Assembly: GCA_018241895.1 (NCBI GenBank)
Contig: JAFECX010000221.1
Span: 1 to 63,126, forward strand
DNA: 63,126 bases
Source of the DNA: Pseudomonadota bacterium
Lineage (GTDB): Bacteria > Pseudomonadota > Gammaproteobacteria > Burkholderiales > Burkholderiaceae_C
Direction of reading: 5' to 3'
The notes under the pieces were generated by a model, which saw only the letters and a program-made list of their open reading frames with translations, did not search any database and had not been told where the DNA came from. Below are positions 39,187 to 54,345 of this stretch, piece by piece; the stretch's first letter is position 1, and each line of letters starts with the position of its first letter. The translations under genes were made by a program, and so were the position numbers.

Positions 39187-40986
39187 GTGGCTAGCCTTCC
39201 CAAGCGTCGATTCGACGTCGTCATCGTCGGTGCCGGCGGCTCCGGCATGCGCGCCTCGCTGCAGCTGGCGCGCGCCGGCCTCAACGTGGCCGTGCTGACC
39301 AAGGTGTTCCCGACCCGCAGCCACACGGTGGCGGCGCAGGGCGGCATCGGCGCCAGCCTGGGCAACATGGCCGAGGACAACTGGCACTACCACTTCTACG
39401 ACACCGTCAAGGGCGGCGACTGGCTGGGCGACCAGGACGCGATCGAGTTCATGTGCCGCGAGGCGCCGCACGTGGTCTACGAGCTCGAGCACTTCGGCAT
39501 GCCGTTCGACCGCAACCCCGACGGCACCATCTACCAGCGCCCGTTCGGCGGCCACACCGCCAACTACGGCGAGAAGCCGGTGCAGCGCGCCTGCGCCGCC
39601 GCCGACCGCACCGGCCACGCGATGCTGCACACGCTGTACCAGCAGAACGTGCGCGCGCACACCAACTTCTTCGTCGAGTGGATGGCGCTCGACCTGATCC
39701 GCGACGCCGACGGCGACGTGCTCGGCGTCACCGCGCTCGAAATGGAGACCGGCGACGTCTACATCCTCGAAGCCAAGGTCACGCTGCTGGCCACCGGCGG
39801 CGCCGGGCGCATCTACGCGGCCAGCACCAACGCCTACATCAACACCGGCGACGGCCTGGGGATGGCGGCGCGGGCCGGCATCCCGCTGCAGGACATGGAG
39901 TTCTGGCAGTTCCACCCGACCGGGGTCTACAACGCCGGCGTGCTGCTGACCGAGGGCTGTCGCGGCGAGGGCGCGATCCTGCGCAACAGCAGCGGCGAGC
40001 GCTTCATGGAGCGCTACGCGCCGACGCTCAAGGATCTGGCGCCGCGCGACTTCGTCAGCCGTTGCATGGACCAGGAGATCAAGGAGGGGCGCGGCTGCGG
40101 TCCGAACAAGGACTACATCGACCTCGACATGACGCACCTGGGCGCCGAGACCATCCACAAGCGCCTGCCCAGCGTGTACGAGATCGGCCACAACTTCGCC
40201 AACGTCGACATCACGAAGGAGTCGATCCCGGTGGTGCCGACCAACCACTACCAGATGGGCGGCGTGCCGACCAACCTGCACGGGCAGGTGGTGGTGCCGC
40301 ACAACGGCGTGCACAACGCGCCGCTGCAGGGTCTGTATGCCGTGGGCGAGTGCTCTTGCGTGAGCGTGCACGGCGCCAACCGTCTGGGCACCAACTCGCT
40401 GCTCGACCTGCTGGTGTTCGGCAAGAGCGCCGGCAACCACATCGTCGAGACGGTGCGCCGCTCGCCCGAGGCGTACAAGCCGCTGCCCAAGGATGCCGCC
40501 GAGCGCAGCCTGGCGCTGCTGGCGCGGCTCGACGGCAGCAGCAGCGGCGAATATGCGCAGGCGGTGGCCAACGACATCCGCACGACGATGCAGACGCACG
40601 CCGGCGTCTTCCGCACGCAGGCGCGCATGGACGAAGGCGTGACGCAGATCAACGCCATCCGCGCGCGCGTCGATGCCATCGGCCTGAAGGACAAGAGCCG
40701 TGTGTTCAACACCGCGCGCGTCGAGGCGCTCGAGGTGGTGAACCTGATCGAGGTCGCGCAGGCGACGATGACCTCGGCCGCGGCGCGCCACGAGTGCCGC
40801 GGCGCGCACAGCGTGGACGACTACGAGCGCGGCGCCGACGACCCCGAGTTCCCGCTCGGGCGCAACGACCGCGACTGGCTCAAGCACACGCTGTGGTACT
40901 CGGCGGGCAACCGTCTCGAGTACAAGCCGGTGACGATGCAGCCGCTCACCGTCGAGTCGATCCCGCCGAAGGTGCGCACGTTCTAG
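39187..40986 (+). CDS. sdhA: Succinate dehydrogenase flavoprotein subunit
   Basis: FAD subunit that oxidises succinate to fumarate; 599 residues. GAGGSG (15-20) binds FAD, and H46 in [10 protein letters not shown] carries the covalent flavin. The active-site loops [18 protein letters not shown] and [19 protein letters not shown] are intact. It starts with GTG at 39187, two bases after the sdhD stop, so it depends on coupled translation. Confidence 0.97.
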   Translation: MASLPKRRFDVVIVGAGGSGMRASLQLARAGLNVAVLTKVFPTRSHTVAAQGGIGASLGNMAEDNWHYHFYDTVKGGDWLGDQDAIEFMCREAPHVVYELEHFGMPFDRNPDGTIYQRPFGGHTANYGEKPVQRACAAADRTGHAMLHTLYQQNVRAHTNFFVEWMALDLIRDADGDVLGVTALEMETGDVYILEAKVTLLATGGAGRIYAASTNAYINTGDGLGMAARAGIPLQDMEFWQFHPTGVYNAGVLLTEGCRGEGAILRNSSGERFMERYAPTLKDLAPRDFVSRCMDQEIKEGRGCGPNKDYIDLDMTHLGAETIHKRLPSVYEIGHNFANVDITKESIPVVPTNHYQMGGVPTNLHGQVVVPHNGVHNAPLQGLYAVGECSCVSVHGANRLGTNSLLDLLVFGKSAGNHIVETVRRSPEAYKPLPKDAAERSLALLARLDGSSSGEYAQAVANDIRTTMQTHAGVFRTQARMDEGVTQINAIRARVDAIGLKDKSRVFNTARVEALEVVNLIEVAQATMTSAAARHECRGAHSVDDYERGADDPEFPLGRNDRDWLKHTLWYSAGNRLEYKPVTMQPLTVESIPPKVRTF

Positions 40987-41055
40987 CCGCGCACCGTCCG
41001 CACGCCGACTTCCAGCCAGACCGCCTCCTGTTTGCACGTTCCGAATCCGAGCACC

Positions 41056-41760
41056 ATGGCCAGCCGCACCTTCCAGATCTACCGCTACGACCCCGACAAG
41101 GACGACAAGCCGCGCATGCAGACCTACAGCGTCGAGCTCGACGGCTCGGAGCGCATGCTGCTCGACGCGCTGATCAAGCTCAAGGCGCAGGACCCGACGC
41201 TCAGCTTCAGGCGCAGCTGCCGCGAGGGCGTGTGCGGCTCGGATGCGATGAACATCAACCGCAAGAACGGCCTGGCGTGCCTGACGAACCTGCGCACGCT
41301 GCCCGACACGATCGTGCTCAAGCCGCTGCCCGGACTGCCCGTGGTGCGCGACCTGATCGTCGACATGACGCAGTTCTTCGACCAGTACCACTCGATCAAG
41401 CCGTACGTCATCAACGACACGCCGCCGCCCGAGAAGGAGCGGCTGCAGTCGCCCGAGGAGCGGGCCGAGCTCGACGGCCTGTACGAGTGCATCCTGTGCG
41501 CCTGCTGCAGCACGGCGTGCCCGAGCTTCTGGTGGAACCCGGACAAGTACGTCGGCCCGGCCGGGCTGCTGCAGGCCTACCGCTTCCTCGCCGACAGCCG
41601 CGACCAGGCCACCGGCGAGCGCCTAGACAATCTGCTCGATCCGTATCGCCTGTACCGCTGCTACGACATCATGAATTGCGTCGACGTGTGTCCCAAGGGC
41701 CTGAATCCGTCGCGCGCGATCAGCAAGATCAAGGAGATGATGGTGCGCCGGGCGATCTGA
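41056..41760 (+). CDS. sdhB: Succinate dehydrogenase iron-sulfur subunit
   Basis: Electron-transfer subunit of complex II, 234 residues. The [2Fe-2S] ligands are C55, C60, D63 and C75, exactly as in E. coli. The later CILCACCSTACPS and CYDIMNCVDVCPKG segments bind the [4Fe-4S] and [3Fe-4S] clusters. I start at ATG 41056 (MASRTFQIYRYDPD) rather than eight codons upstream. It is 3 bases ahead of sdhE. Confidence 0.97.
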   Translation: MASRTFQIYRYDPDKDDKPRMQTYSVELDGSERMLLDALIKLKAQDPTLSFRRSCREGVCGSDAMNINRKNGLACLTNLRTLPDTIVLKPLPGLPVVRDLIVDMTQFFDQYHSIKPYVINDTPPPEKERLQSPEERAELDGLYECILCACCSTACPSFWWNPDKYVGPAGLLQAYRFLADSRDQATGERLDNLLDPYRLYRCYDIMNCVDVCPKGLNPSRAISKIKEMMVRRAI

Positions 41761-41762
41761 AC

Positions 41763-42053
41763 ATGTCCGAAGCCCTCGAACCCCGATCGCTCGGCCGCCT
41801 GAAGTGGCGCTGCCGCCGTGGCCTGCTCGAGAACGACCTGTTCATCGAGCGTTTCTTCCGCCAGCACGAGGAGACGATCACGACGCGCCAGGCCGAGGGG
41901 CTCGAACTGCTGATGGAGCTCGCCGACAACGACCTGCTCGACCTGCTGCTCGGACGCACCGAGCCGCAGGGCGCGATCGATACCCCGGCGGTGCGCGAAG
42001 TGCTCGCGCTGCTGCGCAGGCCGCCGCTCGGTGCGGCAGCCGCCCCACATTGA
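41763..42053 (+). CDS. sdhE: Succinate dehydrogenase assembly factor 2
   Basis: Small helical protein (96 residues) that helps attach FAD covalently to SdhA. The diagnostic R19-G20-L-L-E23 motif is present in [15 protein letters not shown]. The position between sdhB and gltA is the standard Burkholderiales arrangement. The C-terminal [12 protein letters not shown] tail is longer than in E. coli. Confidence 0.94.
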   Translation: MSEALEPRSLGRLKWRCRRGLLENDLFIERFFRQHEETITTRQAEGLELLMELADNDLLDLLLGRTEPQGAIDTPAVREVLALLRRPPLGAAAAPH

Positions 42054-42075
42054 CAAGGTTGAAAGGCCCCCCGAG

Positions 42076-43386
42076 ATGACCCCCTCCGAAGTCAAAGCCA
42101 CGCTGTCGTTCAGCGACGACAGCCCGAGCGTGGAGCTGCCGATCTACAAGGGCAGCATCGGGCCGGATGTGATCGACATCCGCAAGCTCTACGGGCAGAC
42201 CGGCAAGTTCACCTACGACCCGGGATTCCTCAGCACCGCGAGCTGCAACTCGACCATCACCTACATCGACGGCGACAAGGGCGAATTGCTGTACCGCGGC
42301 TACCCGATCGAGCAACTGGCCGTGCAGTGCGACTTCCTCGAGGTCTGCCATCTGCTGCTGTACGGCGACCTGCCCGATGGCGCGCAGCGCGAGACTTTCG
42401 TGCAGACCATCACCCATCACACGATGGTGCACGAGCAGATGCAGTTCTTCATGCGCGGGTTCCGCCGTGACGCGCACCCGATGGCGGTGATCACGGGCCT
42501 GGTCGGTGCGCTGGCGGCCTTCTATCACGACAGCACCGACGTGCACGACGCGCGCCACCGCGAGATCGCCGCGCACCGGCTGATCGCGAAGATGCCGACG
42601 CTGGTGGCGATGGCCTACAAGTACGGCCTCGGCCAGCCGTACATCTACCCGCGCAACGATCTCACGTACAGCGCGAACTTCATGCGCATGATGTTCGCGA
42701 CCCCGTGCGAGGACTACCGGATCAACGACGTGCTGGTGCGCGCGATCGATCGCATCTTCATCCTGCATGCCGATCACGAGCAGAACGCCAGCACGTCCAC
42801 CGTGCGCCTGTGCGGCAGCTCGGGCACCAATCCGTTCGCGGCCATTGCCGCCGGCGTGGCCTGCCTGTGGGGCCCGGCGCACGGCGGCGCGAACGAGGCG
42901 GCGCTGAACATGCTCGGCGACATCCAGAAGATGGGCGGCGTCGAGAAGATCGGCGAGTTCATCAAGCAGGTCAAGGCGAAGGATTCGAAGATCAAGCTGA
43001 TGGGCTTCGGGCACCGCGTCTACAAGAACTACGATCCGCGCGCCAAGCTGATGCGCGAGACCTGCCACGAGGTCTTGAGCGAACTCGGGCTGCACGACGA
43101 TCCGCTGTTCAAGCTCGCGATGGCGCTCGAGAAGATCGCGCTCGAGGACGATTACTTCGTCGCGCGCAAGCTCTATCCGAACGTCGACTACTACTCGGGC
43201 ATCGTGCAGCGTGCACTCGGCATCCCGCCGAGCCTGTTCACGGCCATCTTCGCGCTCGCGCGCACCGTCGGCTGGATCGCGCAGCTCGACGAGATGATCG
43301 CCGACCCGGAGTACAAGATCGGCCGCCCGCGCCAACTCTACGCGGGCGCGCCGCGCCGCGACGTCGTGCCGATCGGCAAGCGCTGA
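42076..43386 (+). CDS. gltA: Citrate synthase (hexameric type II)
   Basis: Condenses oxaloacetate and acetyl-CoA, the entry to the TCA cycle. The 436 residues and the N-terminal domain ([25 protein letters not shown]) are of the NADH-sensitive type II. Catalytic motifs [21 protein letters not shown] and [14 protein letters not shown] are intact. The ATG at 42076 follows sdhE by 22 bases, so it is probably cotranscribed with sdhCDAB-E. Confidence 0.97.
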   Translation: MTPSEVKATLSFSDDSPSVELPIYKGSIGPDVIDIRKLYGQTGKFTYDPGFLSTASCNSTITYIDGDKGELLYRGYPIEQLAVQCDFLEVCHLLLYGDLPDGAQRETFVQTITHHTMVHEQMQFFMRGFRRDAHPMAVITGLVGALAAFYHDSTDVHDARHREIAAHRLIAKMPTLVAMAYKYGLGQPYIYPRNDLTYSANFMRMMFATPCEDYRINDVLVRAIDRIFILHADHEQNASTSTVRLCGSSGTNPFAAIAAGVACLWGPAHGGANEAALNMLGDIQKMGGVEKIGEFIKQVKAKDSKIKLMGFGHRVYKNYDPRAKLMRETCHEVLSELGLHDDPLFKLAMALEKIALEDDYFVARKLYPNVDYYSGIVQRALGIPPSLFTAIFALARTVGWIAQLDEMIADPEYKIGRPRQLYAGAPRRDVVPIGKR

Positions 43387-43482
43387 GGCGCGACGCGTGC
43401 CGGCCCGCGCGCGCGCAAACCGGCGCGCGGCCGGCCGCCGGGCGCGAGCGCGCAGACCCCCGTGCAGGCCTGCCGACGCGCC

Positions 43483-43845
43483 TCAGACGCCCTGCAGTCC
43501 GATGCTGAACGCGCGCACGATGCGGCGCATCTCTTCGGTCATCGTGACCCACTGCACCCCGGTGCGGTAATGGCCGCTCTTGGGCACGAGCGCGCAGTAT
43601 GCGATGCGGGCACCGGCACGGATCGGCACGTGGCCCGACATCGGCGTCGGCAGATCGAAGGCCACCGCCACCGCGCTGCCGCTCGGCAGGCTCTCGGGCA
43701 GGGTGAGGCCGAGCCCGACTGCCGACACGTCCAGCGTCCGCCCCACGAGGCGCCGATCGGCGGCCACCATCACCGTCACCGGCACGATCAGGCTGCGGCG
43801 CGGTGCGACCCGTTGTTCGGCCGGGTCGTGCGGCGGCTCGTTCAC
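43483..43845 (-). CDS. PilZ-domain protein
   Basis: 120-residue single PilZ domain, a cyclic-di-GMP receptor fold. The two binding motifs are visible: RVAPRR (R-x3-R) at 12-17 and LDVSAVGLG (D-x-S-x2-G) at 38-46. The start is a GTG whose GTGA overlaps the stop of the GntR gene, so the two are coupled. The target of this PilZ protein is unknown; nothing around suggests motility or cellulose synthesis. Confidence 0.87.
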   Translation of the reverse strand: MNEPPHDPAEQRVAPRRSLIVPVTVMVAADRRLVGRTLDVSAVGLGLTLPESLPSGSAVAVAFDLPTPMSGHVPIRAGARIAYCALVPKSGHYRTGVQWVTMTEEMRRIVRAFSIGLQGV

Positions 43846-44549
43846 CGGTCGACGACCTCCAGGCTGCCGGCAAAGTGCGCGCGCATCGCGTCGGCGGCGG
43901 CGCTGGGGTTGCGCGCCGCGAGAGCGGCCATCAGCACGCGGTGCTCGGCCAGCGAGTCGGCGAGCCGGCCGCGCTCAAGCAGCGAATGGCGGCGGTCGAG
44001 CTTCATCATCCGGCGCAGGTCGACGACGATCTGGCGGCGCCAGCGGTTGCCGGCGACATCGAGCAGCGCGAGGTGAAAGGCCTCGTTGGCGGCGAAGAAC
44101 GCCTCGCGCCGGTGCGCCAGCTTTTCCAGTCGATCGTGCATGCGTTGCAGTTCGGCGAACTGTTCATCGCCGGCGATTGTCGCTGCCTCGGCCGCAGCGT
44201 CGGCCTCGAGCAGGCCGAGCAGCCCGTAGATCTGGCGCACGTCCTCGCGCGACATCTCGCTCACGTAGGCGCCGCGGCGCACCTTCATCGTCACCAGGCC
44301 CTCGGCGGCGAGCACCTTCAGCGCCTCGCGCAGCGGCGTGCGGCTGATGCCGTATTCGGCGGCGAGCTTCTGCTCGTCGATCCAGCCGCCGGGCTCGAGC
44401 TCGCGCGCGAAGATCTGCTGGCGCAGCCGTTCGGCCACGTCCTGGTACAGCGCGCGCGGCGCGAGCGCGCGCGCCGGAGTCGGGGTGGCGGTGGTCACGG
44501 ACGGGCGGCAGGAAGAGTCTGGTCGGGCGAGCGCAACTACAGAATTCAT
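43842..44549 (-). CDS. GntR-family (FCD-type) transcriptional regulator
   Basis: FadR/FCD-type regulator of 235 residues: winged helix at about 34-100 (LAAEYGISRTPLREALKVLAAEGLVTMKVRRGAYV) and C-terminal FCD ligand domain, with histidines in NEAFHLALLD and LAEHRVLMAAL that normally hold a metal. The ATG at 44549 lies directly beside the palindrome at 44551-44562. It is divergent from methylmalonyl-CoA mutase, so it probably controls the propionyl-CoA genes and itself. The ligand may be a propionate-pathway acid. Confidence 0.9.
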   Translation of the reverse strand: MNSVVALARPDSSCRPSVTTATPTPARALAPRALYQDVAERLRQQIFARELEPGGWIDEQKLAAEYGISRTPLREALKVLAAEGLVTMKVRRGAYVSEMSREDVRQIYGLLGLLEADAAAEAATIAGDEQFAELQRMHDRLEKLAHRREAFFAANEAFHLALLDVAGNRWRRQIVVDLRRMMKLDRRHSLLERGRLADSLAEHRVLMAALAARNPSAAADAMRAHFAGSLEVVDR

Positions 44550-44562
44550 AATTATGCATAAT
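44547..44562. promoter_or_regulatory. Predicted operator for the FCD-type GntR regulator
   Basis: ATTATGCATAAT (44551-44562) is a perfect 12-base palindrome, and it overlaps a second, CATAATTATG (44547-44556). This is by far the most AT-rich spot of the neighbourhood. It sits at the regulator's start codon and about 130 bases before the mutase start, in good position for autoregulation and divergent control. Confidence 0.65.
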
Positions 44563-44690
44563 GCGGGGCCGGCGGCAAGGCGGGTCGAGGGGGCGCAAGG
44601 GGGCGGGCGGATCCACGGCGCGCCGGCGTCGCCCGCGCCAGCGTGCGCACAATCGGACGCCCAGGCCGCAGCATGACGAGGAGCACCCCG

Positions 44691-46844
<2,154 letters not shown>

Positions 46845-46848
46845 GCGC

Positions 46849-47964
46849 ATGGCCGCGTCGCCCGACGCGCCGCCGGCCGGCGCGGTGGCGCTCGCCGCCA
46901 CCGAGCGGGCGCTCGTCGCCGCGCTGCGCGGTGACGACGCGCTGCGCCGCCGCCGCGCGCTGGCCAAGACCATCACGCTGCTCGAGTCGACGCGCGCCGA
47001 GCACCGCGCGCGTGCCGACGAACTGCTGGGCGCGTTGCTGGCGCACGCCGGGGCCGGCGCGCGCTCGCTGCGCCTGGGCATCAGCGGCGTGCCGGGTGCG
47101 GGCAAGAGCACGTTCATCGAGGCGCTCGGCCTGTTCCTGGTCGAGCGCGCGCACCGCGTGGCGGTGCTCGCGGTCGATCCGTCGTCGAGCGTGAGCGGCG
47201 GCTCCATCCTCGGCGACAAGACGCGCATGGTGCGGCTGGCGGCACACCCGCAGGCCTTCATCCGCCCCAGCCCCTCGGCCGGCACGCTGGGCGGCGTGGC
47301 CGAGAAGACGCGCGAGGCGATGCTGGCGTGCGAGGCCGCCGGCCACGACGTCGTCCTCGTCGAGACGGTGGGCGTCGGCCAGAGCGAGACGGCGGTCGCC
47401 GCGATGACCGACATGTTCGTGCTGCTGCAGCTGCCCAATGCCGGCGACGACCTGCAGGCGATCAAGAAGGGCGTCATGGAGCTCGCCGATCTGGTCGTCG
47501 TCAACAAGGCCGATCTCGACGCGACGGCGGCGGCGCGCGCGCGCGCGCAGATCACGGGTGCGCTGCGCCTGCTCGGCGGCCGCACGCGGCGTGAGGGCCC
47601 GCCCCACGATGCGCGGGGCGAGGGTGCACCGCAGGGTCCACGGGACGACGGGGCGCCGCAGGACGCGCGCGTCTGGCGCCCCGAGGTGCTGCTGGCGAGC
47701 GCGCTCGAGGGCCGCGGCATCGCCGAGTTCTGGGATGCCGTGACACGTTTTCGCACGCTGCGCGAAGCGAGCGGCGCCTTGCAGGCGCGCCGGCACGAGC
47801 AGGACGAGGCCTGGATGTGGGAGCGCATCGAAGCCGGCCTGCGCCAGCGCTTTCGCCAGCACCCGGCGGTGCGCGCCGCGCTGCCCGCGCTTGCCGCGCA
47901 GGTGCGCGGCGGTACGCTGGCGGCCTCGGTGGCGGCGCGCCGGCTGCTCGACCTGGCGGCCTGA
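46849..47964 (+). CDS. meaB: Methylmalonyl-CoA mutase-associated GTPase
   Basis: G-protein chaperone that protects and reloads the cobalamin of methylmalonyl-CoA mutase. The P-loop GVPGAGKST is at 80-88, the switch region at [18 protein letters not shown], and NKAD at 219-222. Between about 244 and 274 there is a hydrophilic, Gly/Arg/Pro-rich insertion ([14 protein letters not shown]...) absent from most MeaB proteins, making it 371 rather than about 330 residues. It starts 4 bases after the mutase. Confidence 0.95.
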   Translation: MAASPDAPPAGAVALAATERALVAALRGDDALRRRRALAKTITLLESTRAEHRARADELLGALLAHAGAGARSLRLGISGVPGAGKSTFIEALGLFLVERAHRVAVLAVDPSSSVSGGSILGDKTRMVRLAAHPQAFIRPSPSAGTLGGVAEKTREAMLACEAAGHDVVLVETVGVGQSETAVAAMTDMFVLLQLPNAGDDLQAIKKGVMELADLVVVNKADLDATAAARARAQITGALRLLGGRTRREGPPHDARGEGAPQGPRDDGAPQDARVWRPEVLLASALEGRGIAEFWDAVTRFRTLREASGALQARRHEQDEAWMWERIEAGLRQRFRQHPAVRAALPALAAQVRGGTLAASVAARRLLDLAA

Positions 47965-48043
47965 GCGGCAGCGACTGCGAGCCGGCCCGCGCGGCCCCGA
48001 ACCCGAATCCCATCCGAACCCGGACTGCGACAGGACCCCTCCC

Positions 48044-49576
<1,533 letters not shown>

Positions 49577-49583
49577 GCGCAGC

Positions 49584-49793
49584 GTGGACGTCGTGCTCAC
49601 CGCCACCTTGACGTGTCCGCACTGCGGCCACGCCACGCGCGAGACCATGCCGCGCGACGCCTGCGTCTACTTTCACACCTGCAGCGCCTGCGGCGTGCGG
49701 CTGACGCCGAAGCCGGGCGACTGCTGCGTGTTCTGCTCGTACGCCGACGTGAAGTGCCCGCCGAAGCAGCAGGGCGAGGCGTGCTGCACTTGA
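49584..49793 (+). CDS. GDCCVxC domain protein
   Basis: 69-residue cysteine-rich protein containing the diagnostic GDCCVFC (44-50). Paired CPHC and CSAC motifs upstream and a final CC give nine cysteines, so it probably binds zinc or another metal. The family is small, of unknown function, and often next to metal-related genes. The GTG start at 49584 lies 7 bases after the pccB stop; its presence inside the pcc operon is unusual. Confidence 0.82.
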   Translation: MDVVLTATLTCPHCGHATRETMPRDACVYFHTCSACGVRLTPKPGDCCVFCSYADVKCPPKQQGEACCT

Positions 49794-50088
49794 AGAACCG
49801 ACATGCCCGCGAGGTCCATGATCGCCCACGAAGGGCAATTCGGCCGAGCCGCCCGTCGACCCGCGCCGCGGCTGGCTGCAGGACCTGTGGCGGGTGCGCG
49901 GTGCGAACGGCAGGCGGCTGCCGTGTGTGCGGGTCCAGCCCGGGTCCGAGGCTGCGCCGGGGCCGCCAGCGCAGTTCGAGCCGGGCGCAGTTCGTGCGAC
50001 CGGAGATTGATCGCCGCGAGGCGCTGCAGAAGGTGTCGCCCGTGAGCGAACCCGCGCAGCTCGACGCCCTCTTCGACGGAGTCCACTG
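49794..50088. other. Spacer before pccA with a possible gene remnant
   Basis: 295 bases between the GDCCVxC gene and pccA. The last part read in the plus frame from a GTG at 49994 gives [31 protein letters not shown], which looks like a protein C-terminus and ends in a TGA overlapping the pccA ATG. Another frame earlier reads PRRGWLQDLWRVRG. I take it as the tail of a decayed gene; an intact small gene cannot be excluded. Confidence 0.35.
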
Positions 50089-52115
<2,027 letters not shown>

Positions 52116-52119
<4 letters not shown>

Positions 52120-52643
52120 GCGCCGGCACGAACACGGCCGCCAGCGGCCGCAAGCCGTTTCGCATCCTCGGCCTGCAGCAGATCGCCATCGGCGGCCCCA
52201 GCAAGGAGCGGCTGCGCGCGCTGTGGGTCGACATCCTCGGCCTCGAGACCAAGAGCACGTTCAGGAGCGAGCGCGAGAACGTCGACGAGGACGTCTGCGC
52301 GCTCGGCCACGGGCCCTGTGCGGTCGAGGTCGACCTGATGCAGCCGCTGGACCCCGACAAGAAGCCCGCGGTGCACGCGACGCCGCTCAACCACGTCGGG
52401 CTGTGGGTCGACGACCTGCCGCGGGCCGTCGAGTGGATGACGGCGCACGGCGTGCGCTTTGCGCCGGGGGGCATCCGCAAGGGCGCCTCCGGCCACGACA
52501 TCTGCTTCATCCACCCGCGCGGCAGCGACGAACACCCGCTCGGCGGCGAGGGCGTGCTGATCGAACTCGTGCAGGCGCCGCCCGAGGTGGTGGCGGCGCT
52601 GGGCGGGGACAATCCCGAGGCGGCGCCCGGCGCCGACCCTTAG
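52116..52643 (+). CDS. VOC-family protein, probable methylmalonyl-CoA epimerase
   Basis: Vicinal-oxygen-chelate protein of 175 residues with the repeated beta-alpha-beta fold. Likely metal ligands are H in [10 protein letters not shown] and E in VLIELVQAP. It is translationally coupled to pccA (4-base overlap) in a cluster that also has PCC and the mutase, and the pathway needs a methylmalonyl-CoA epimerase at this point; the assignment rests mainly on context, since the sequence is equally close to general lactoylglutathione-lyase-like proteins. Confidence 0.75.
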
Positions 52644-52739
52644 ACTCGGCGCCGCCGCTGCACCCCGGATGCGCCGCGTGGCGACGCGGGGGCACAGCGG
52701 CATCGACCTTCCACCCCGAGCCAGCTGCCGAGCGCGCGC

Positions 52740-53516
52740 ATGAGCACCGACGTGATTCTGGAAACGCGCGCTCTGGCCAAGGACTTCAAGGGCTTCGTCG
52801 CCGTCGACGACGTGAACCTGCAGGTGCGCCGCGGCACGATCCATGCGCTGATCGGCCCCAACGGCGCCGGCAAGACGACCTGCTTCAACCTGCTGACCAA
52901 GTTCCTCGAGCCCACGCGCGGGCAGATCCTGCTCGAAGGCGTGGACATCACGCGCGACAAGCCCGCGCAGGTGGCGCGCCGCGGCGTCGTGCGCTCGTTC
53001 CAGATCTCGTCGACGTTCCCGCACATGAGCGTGCTCGAGAACGTGCGCGTGGCGCTGCAGCACACGCTGGGCACCGAATACAGCTTCCTGAAGTCCTCGC
53101 GCACGCTCGGGCGGCTCGATGCGCGCTGCCTCGGGCTGCTCGACGAGGTCGGTCTGGCCGAATTCGCCGCGCTGCCGGCGCTGGAACTGCCCTACGGGCG
53201 CAAGCGTGCGCTCGAGATCGCGACCACCCTCGCCATGGACCCCAAGCTGATGCTGCTCGACGAGCCGACGCAGGGCATGGGCCACGAGGACGTCGACATG
53301 GTCACGCAGCTCATCCGGCAGGTGGCGGCCCGGCGCACCGTGCTGATGGTCGAGCACAACATGGGGGTGGTGGGCCGCATCGCCGACACGATCACCGTGT
53401 TGCAGTTCGGCCGCGTGATCGCCGAGGGGCCCTATGCCGAGGTCTCGCGCAACCCGCAGGTGCTCGAGGCCTACATGGGCAGCGCCGACGTCGAGCTCGA
53501 GGGCGCCGATGGCTGA
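52740..53516 (+). CDS. livG: Branched-chain amino-acid type ABC importer ATPase (LivG)
   Basis: ATPase of 258 residues. Walker [10 protein letters not shown] at 39-47 is intact, the signature reads [12 protein letters not shown], and Walker B is [12 protein letters not shown]. Its stop overlaps the start of the LivF gene by 8 bases. It is transcribed with LivF, LivK, LivH and LivM. Actual substrates of such sets include leucine/valine, amides and short-chain acids. Confidence 0.92.
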   Translation: MSTDVILETRALAKDFKGFVAVDDVNLQVRRGTIHALIGPNGAGKTTCFNLLTKFLEPTRGQILLEGVDITRDKPAQVARRGVVRSFQISSTFPHMSVLENVRVALQHTLGTEYSFLKSSRTLGRLDARCLGLLDEVGLAEFAALPALELPYGRKRALEIATTLAMDPKLMLLDEPTQGMGHEDVDMVTQLIRQVAARRTVLMVEHNMGVVGRIADTITVLQFGRVIAEGPYAEVSRNPQVLEAYMGSADVELEGADG

Positions 53517-54270
53517 GGCCGCGGCGAGCGCGACCGCACCGCGCGGCCCGGGGTGCCGCGCGGGCGCCGGCGTGCCGGCCATCGAACTGCTCGACGTGCA
53601 TGCCTGGTACGGCGAGTCGCACATCCTGCACGGCGTCGGCCTCGCGGTGCAGCCGGGCGAGGTGGTCTCGCTGCTGGGCCGCAACGGCGCCGGGCGCACG
53701 ACGACGCTGCGCGCACTGATGGGGCTGGTGGGCCGGCGCAGCGGCGTCATCCGCGTCAACGGCATCGACACGGTCAAGATGGCGCCGCACCACATCGCAC
53801 GGCTGGGGTTGGGCTACTGCCCGGAGGAGCGCGGCATCCTGACCTCGCTCAGCTGCGAAGAGAACCTGATGCTGCCGCCCAAGGTGGCCGAGGGCGGCAT
53901 GAGCGTCGACGAGATCTACGCCATGTTCCCCAACCTGCAGGCGCGCCGCACGAGCCCCGGCGGGCGCCTGTCGGGCGGCGAGCAGCAGATGCTGGCGGTG
54001 GCGCGCATCCTGCGCACCGGCGCGAAGATCCTGCTGCTCGACGAGATCTCCGAAGGCCTGGCGCCGGTCATCGTGCAGGCGCTGGCGCGCATGATCCGGC
54101 AGCTGCGCGAGCGCGGTTTCACGGTGCTGATGGTCGAGCAGAACTTCCGCTTCGCCGCCCCGCTGGCCGACCGCTTCTACATCATGGAGCGCGGCCTGAT
54201 CCTGCGCGAACTCCGCGCCGCCGAACTGCAGGGCAACATGCAGATGCTGCACGAATACCTGGGCGTGTGA
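53509..54270 (+). CDS. livF: Branched-chain amino-acid type ABC importer ATPase (LivF), Walker A variant
   Basis: 253-residue ATPase of the LivF type. The Walker A reads G57-RNGAG-R63-TT, with arginine where nearly all ABC ATPases have the phosphate-binding lysine. The signature [15 protein letters not shown], Walker [14 protein letters not shown] and the [22 protein letters not shown] region are otherwise normal. LivG carries the normal lysine, so one ATP site may be weak in this pair. The start ATG at 53509 gives an N-terminal extension of about 20 residues rich in alanine and arginine. Confidence 0.92.
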   Translation: MAEAAASATAPRGPGCRAGAGVPAIELLDVHAWYGESHILHGVGLAVQPGEVVSLLGRNGAGRTTTLRALMGLVGRRSGVIRVNGIDTVKMAPHHIARLGLGYCPEERGILTSLSCEENLMLPPKVAEGGMSVDEIYAMFPNLQARRTSPGGRLSGGEQQMLAVARILRTGAKILLLDEISEGLAPVIVQALARMIRQLRERGFTVLMVEQNFRFAAPLADRFYIMERGLILRELRAAELQGNMQMLHEYLGV

Positions 54271-54345
54271 GTCCTCGATTCCGACCGTTCGACGCCCCGG
54301 GCCACCCCCCGACACCCTTTTCGGACCACCACAAGGAGACACGAG

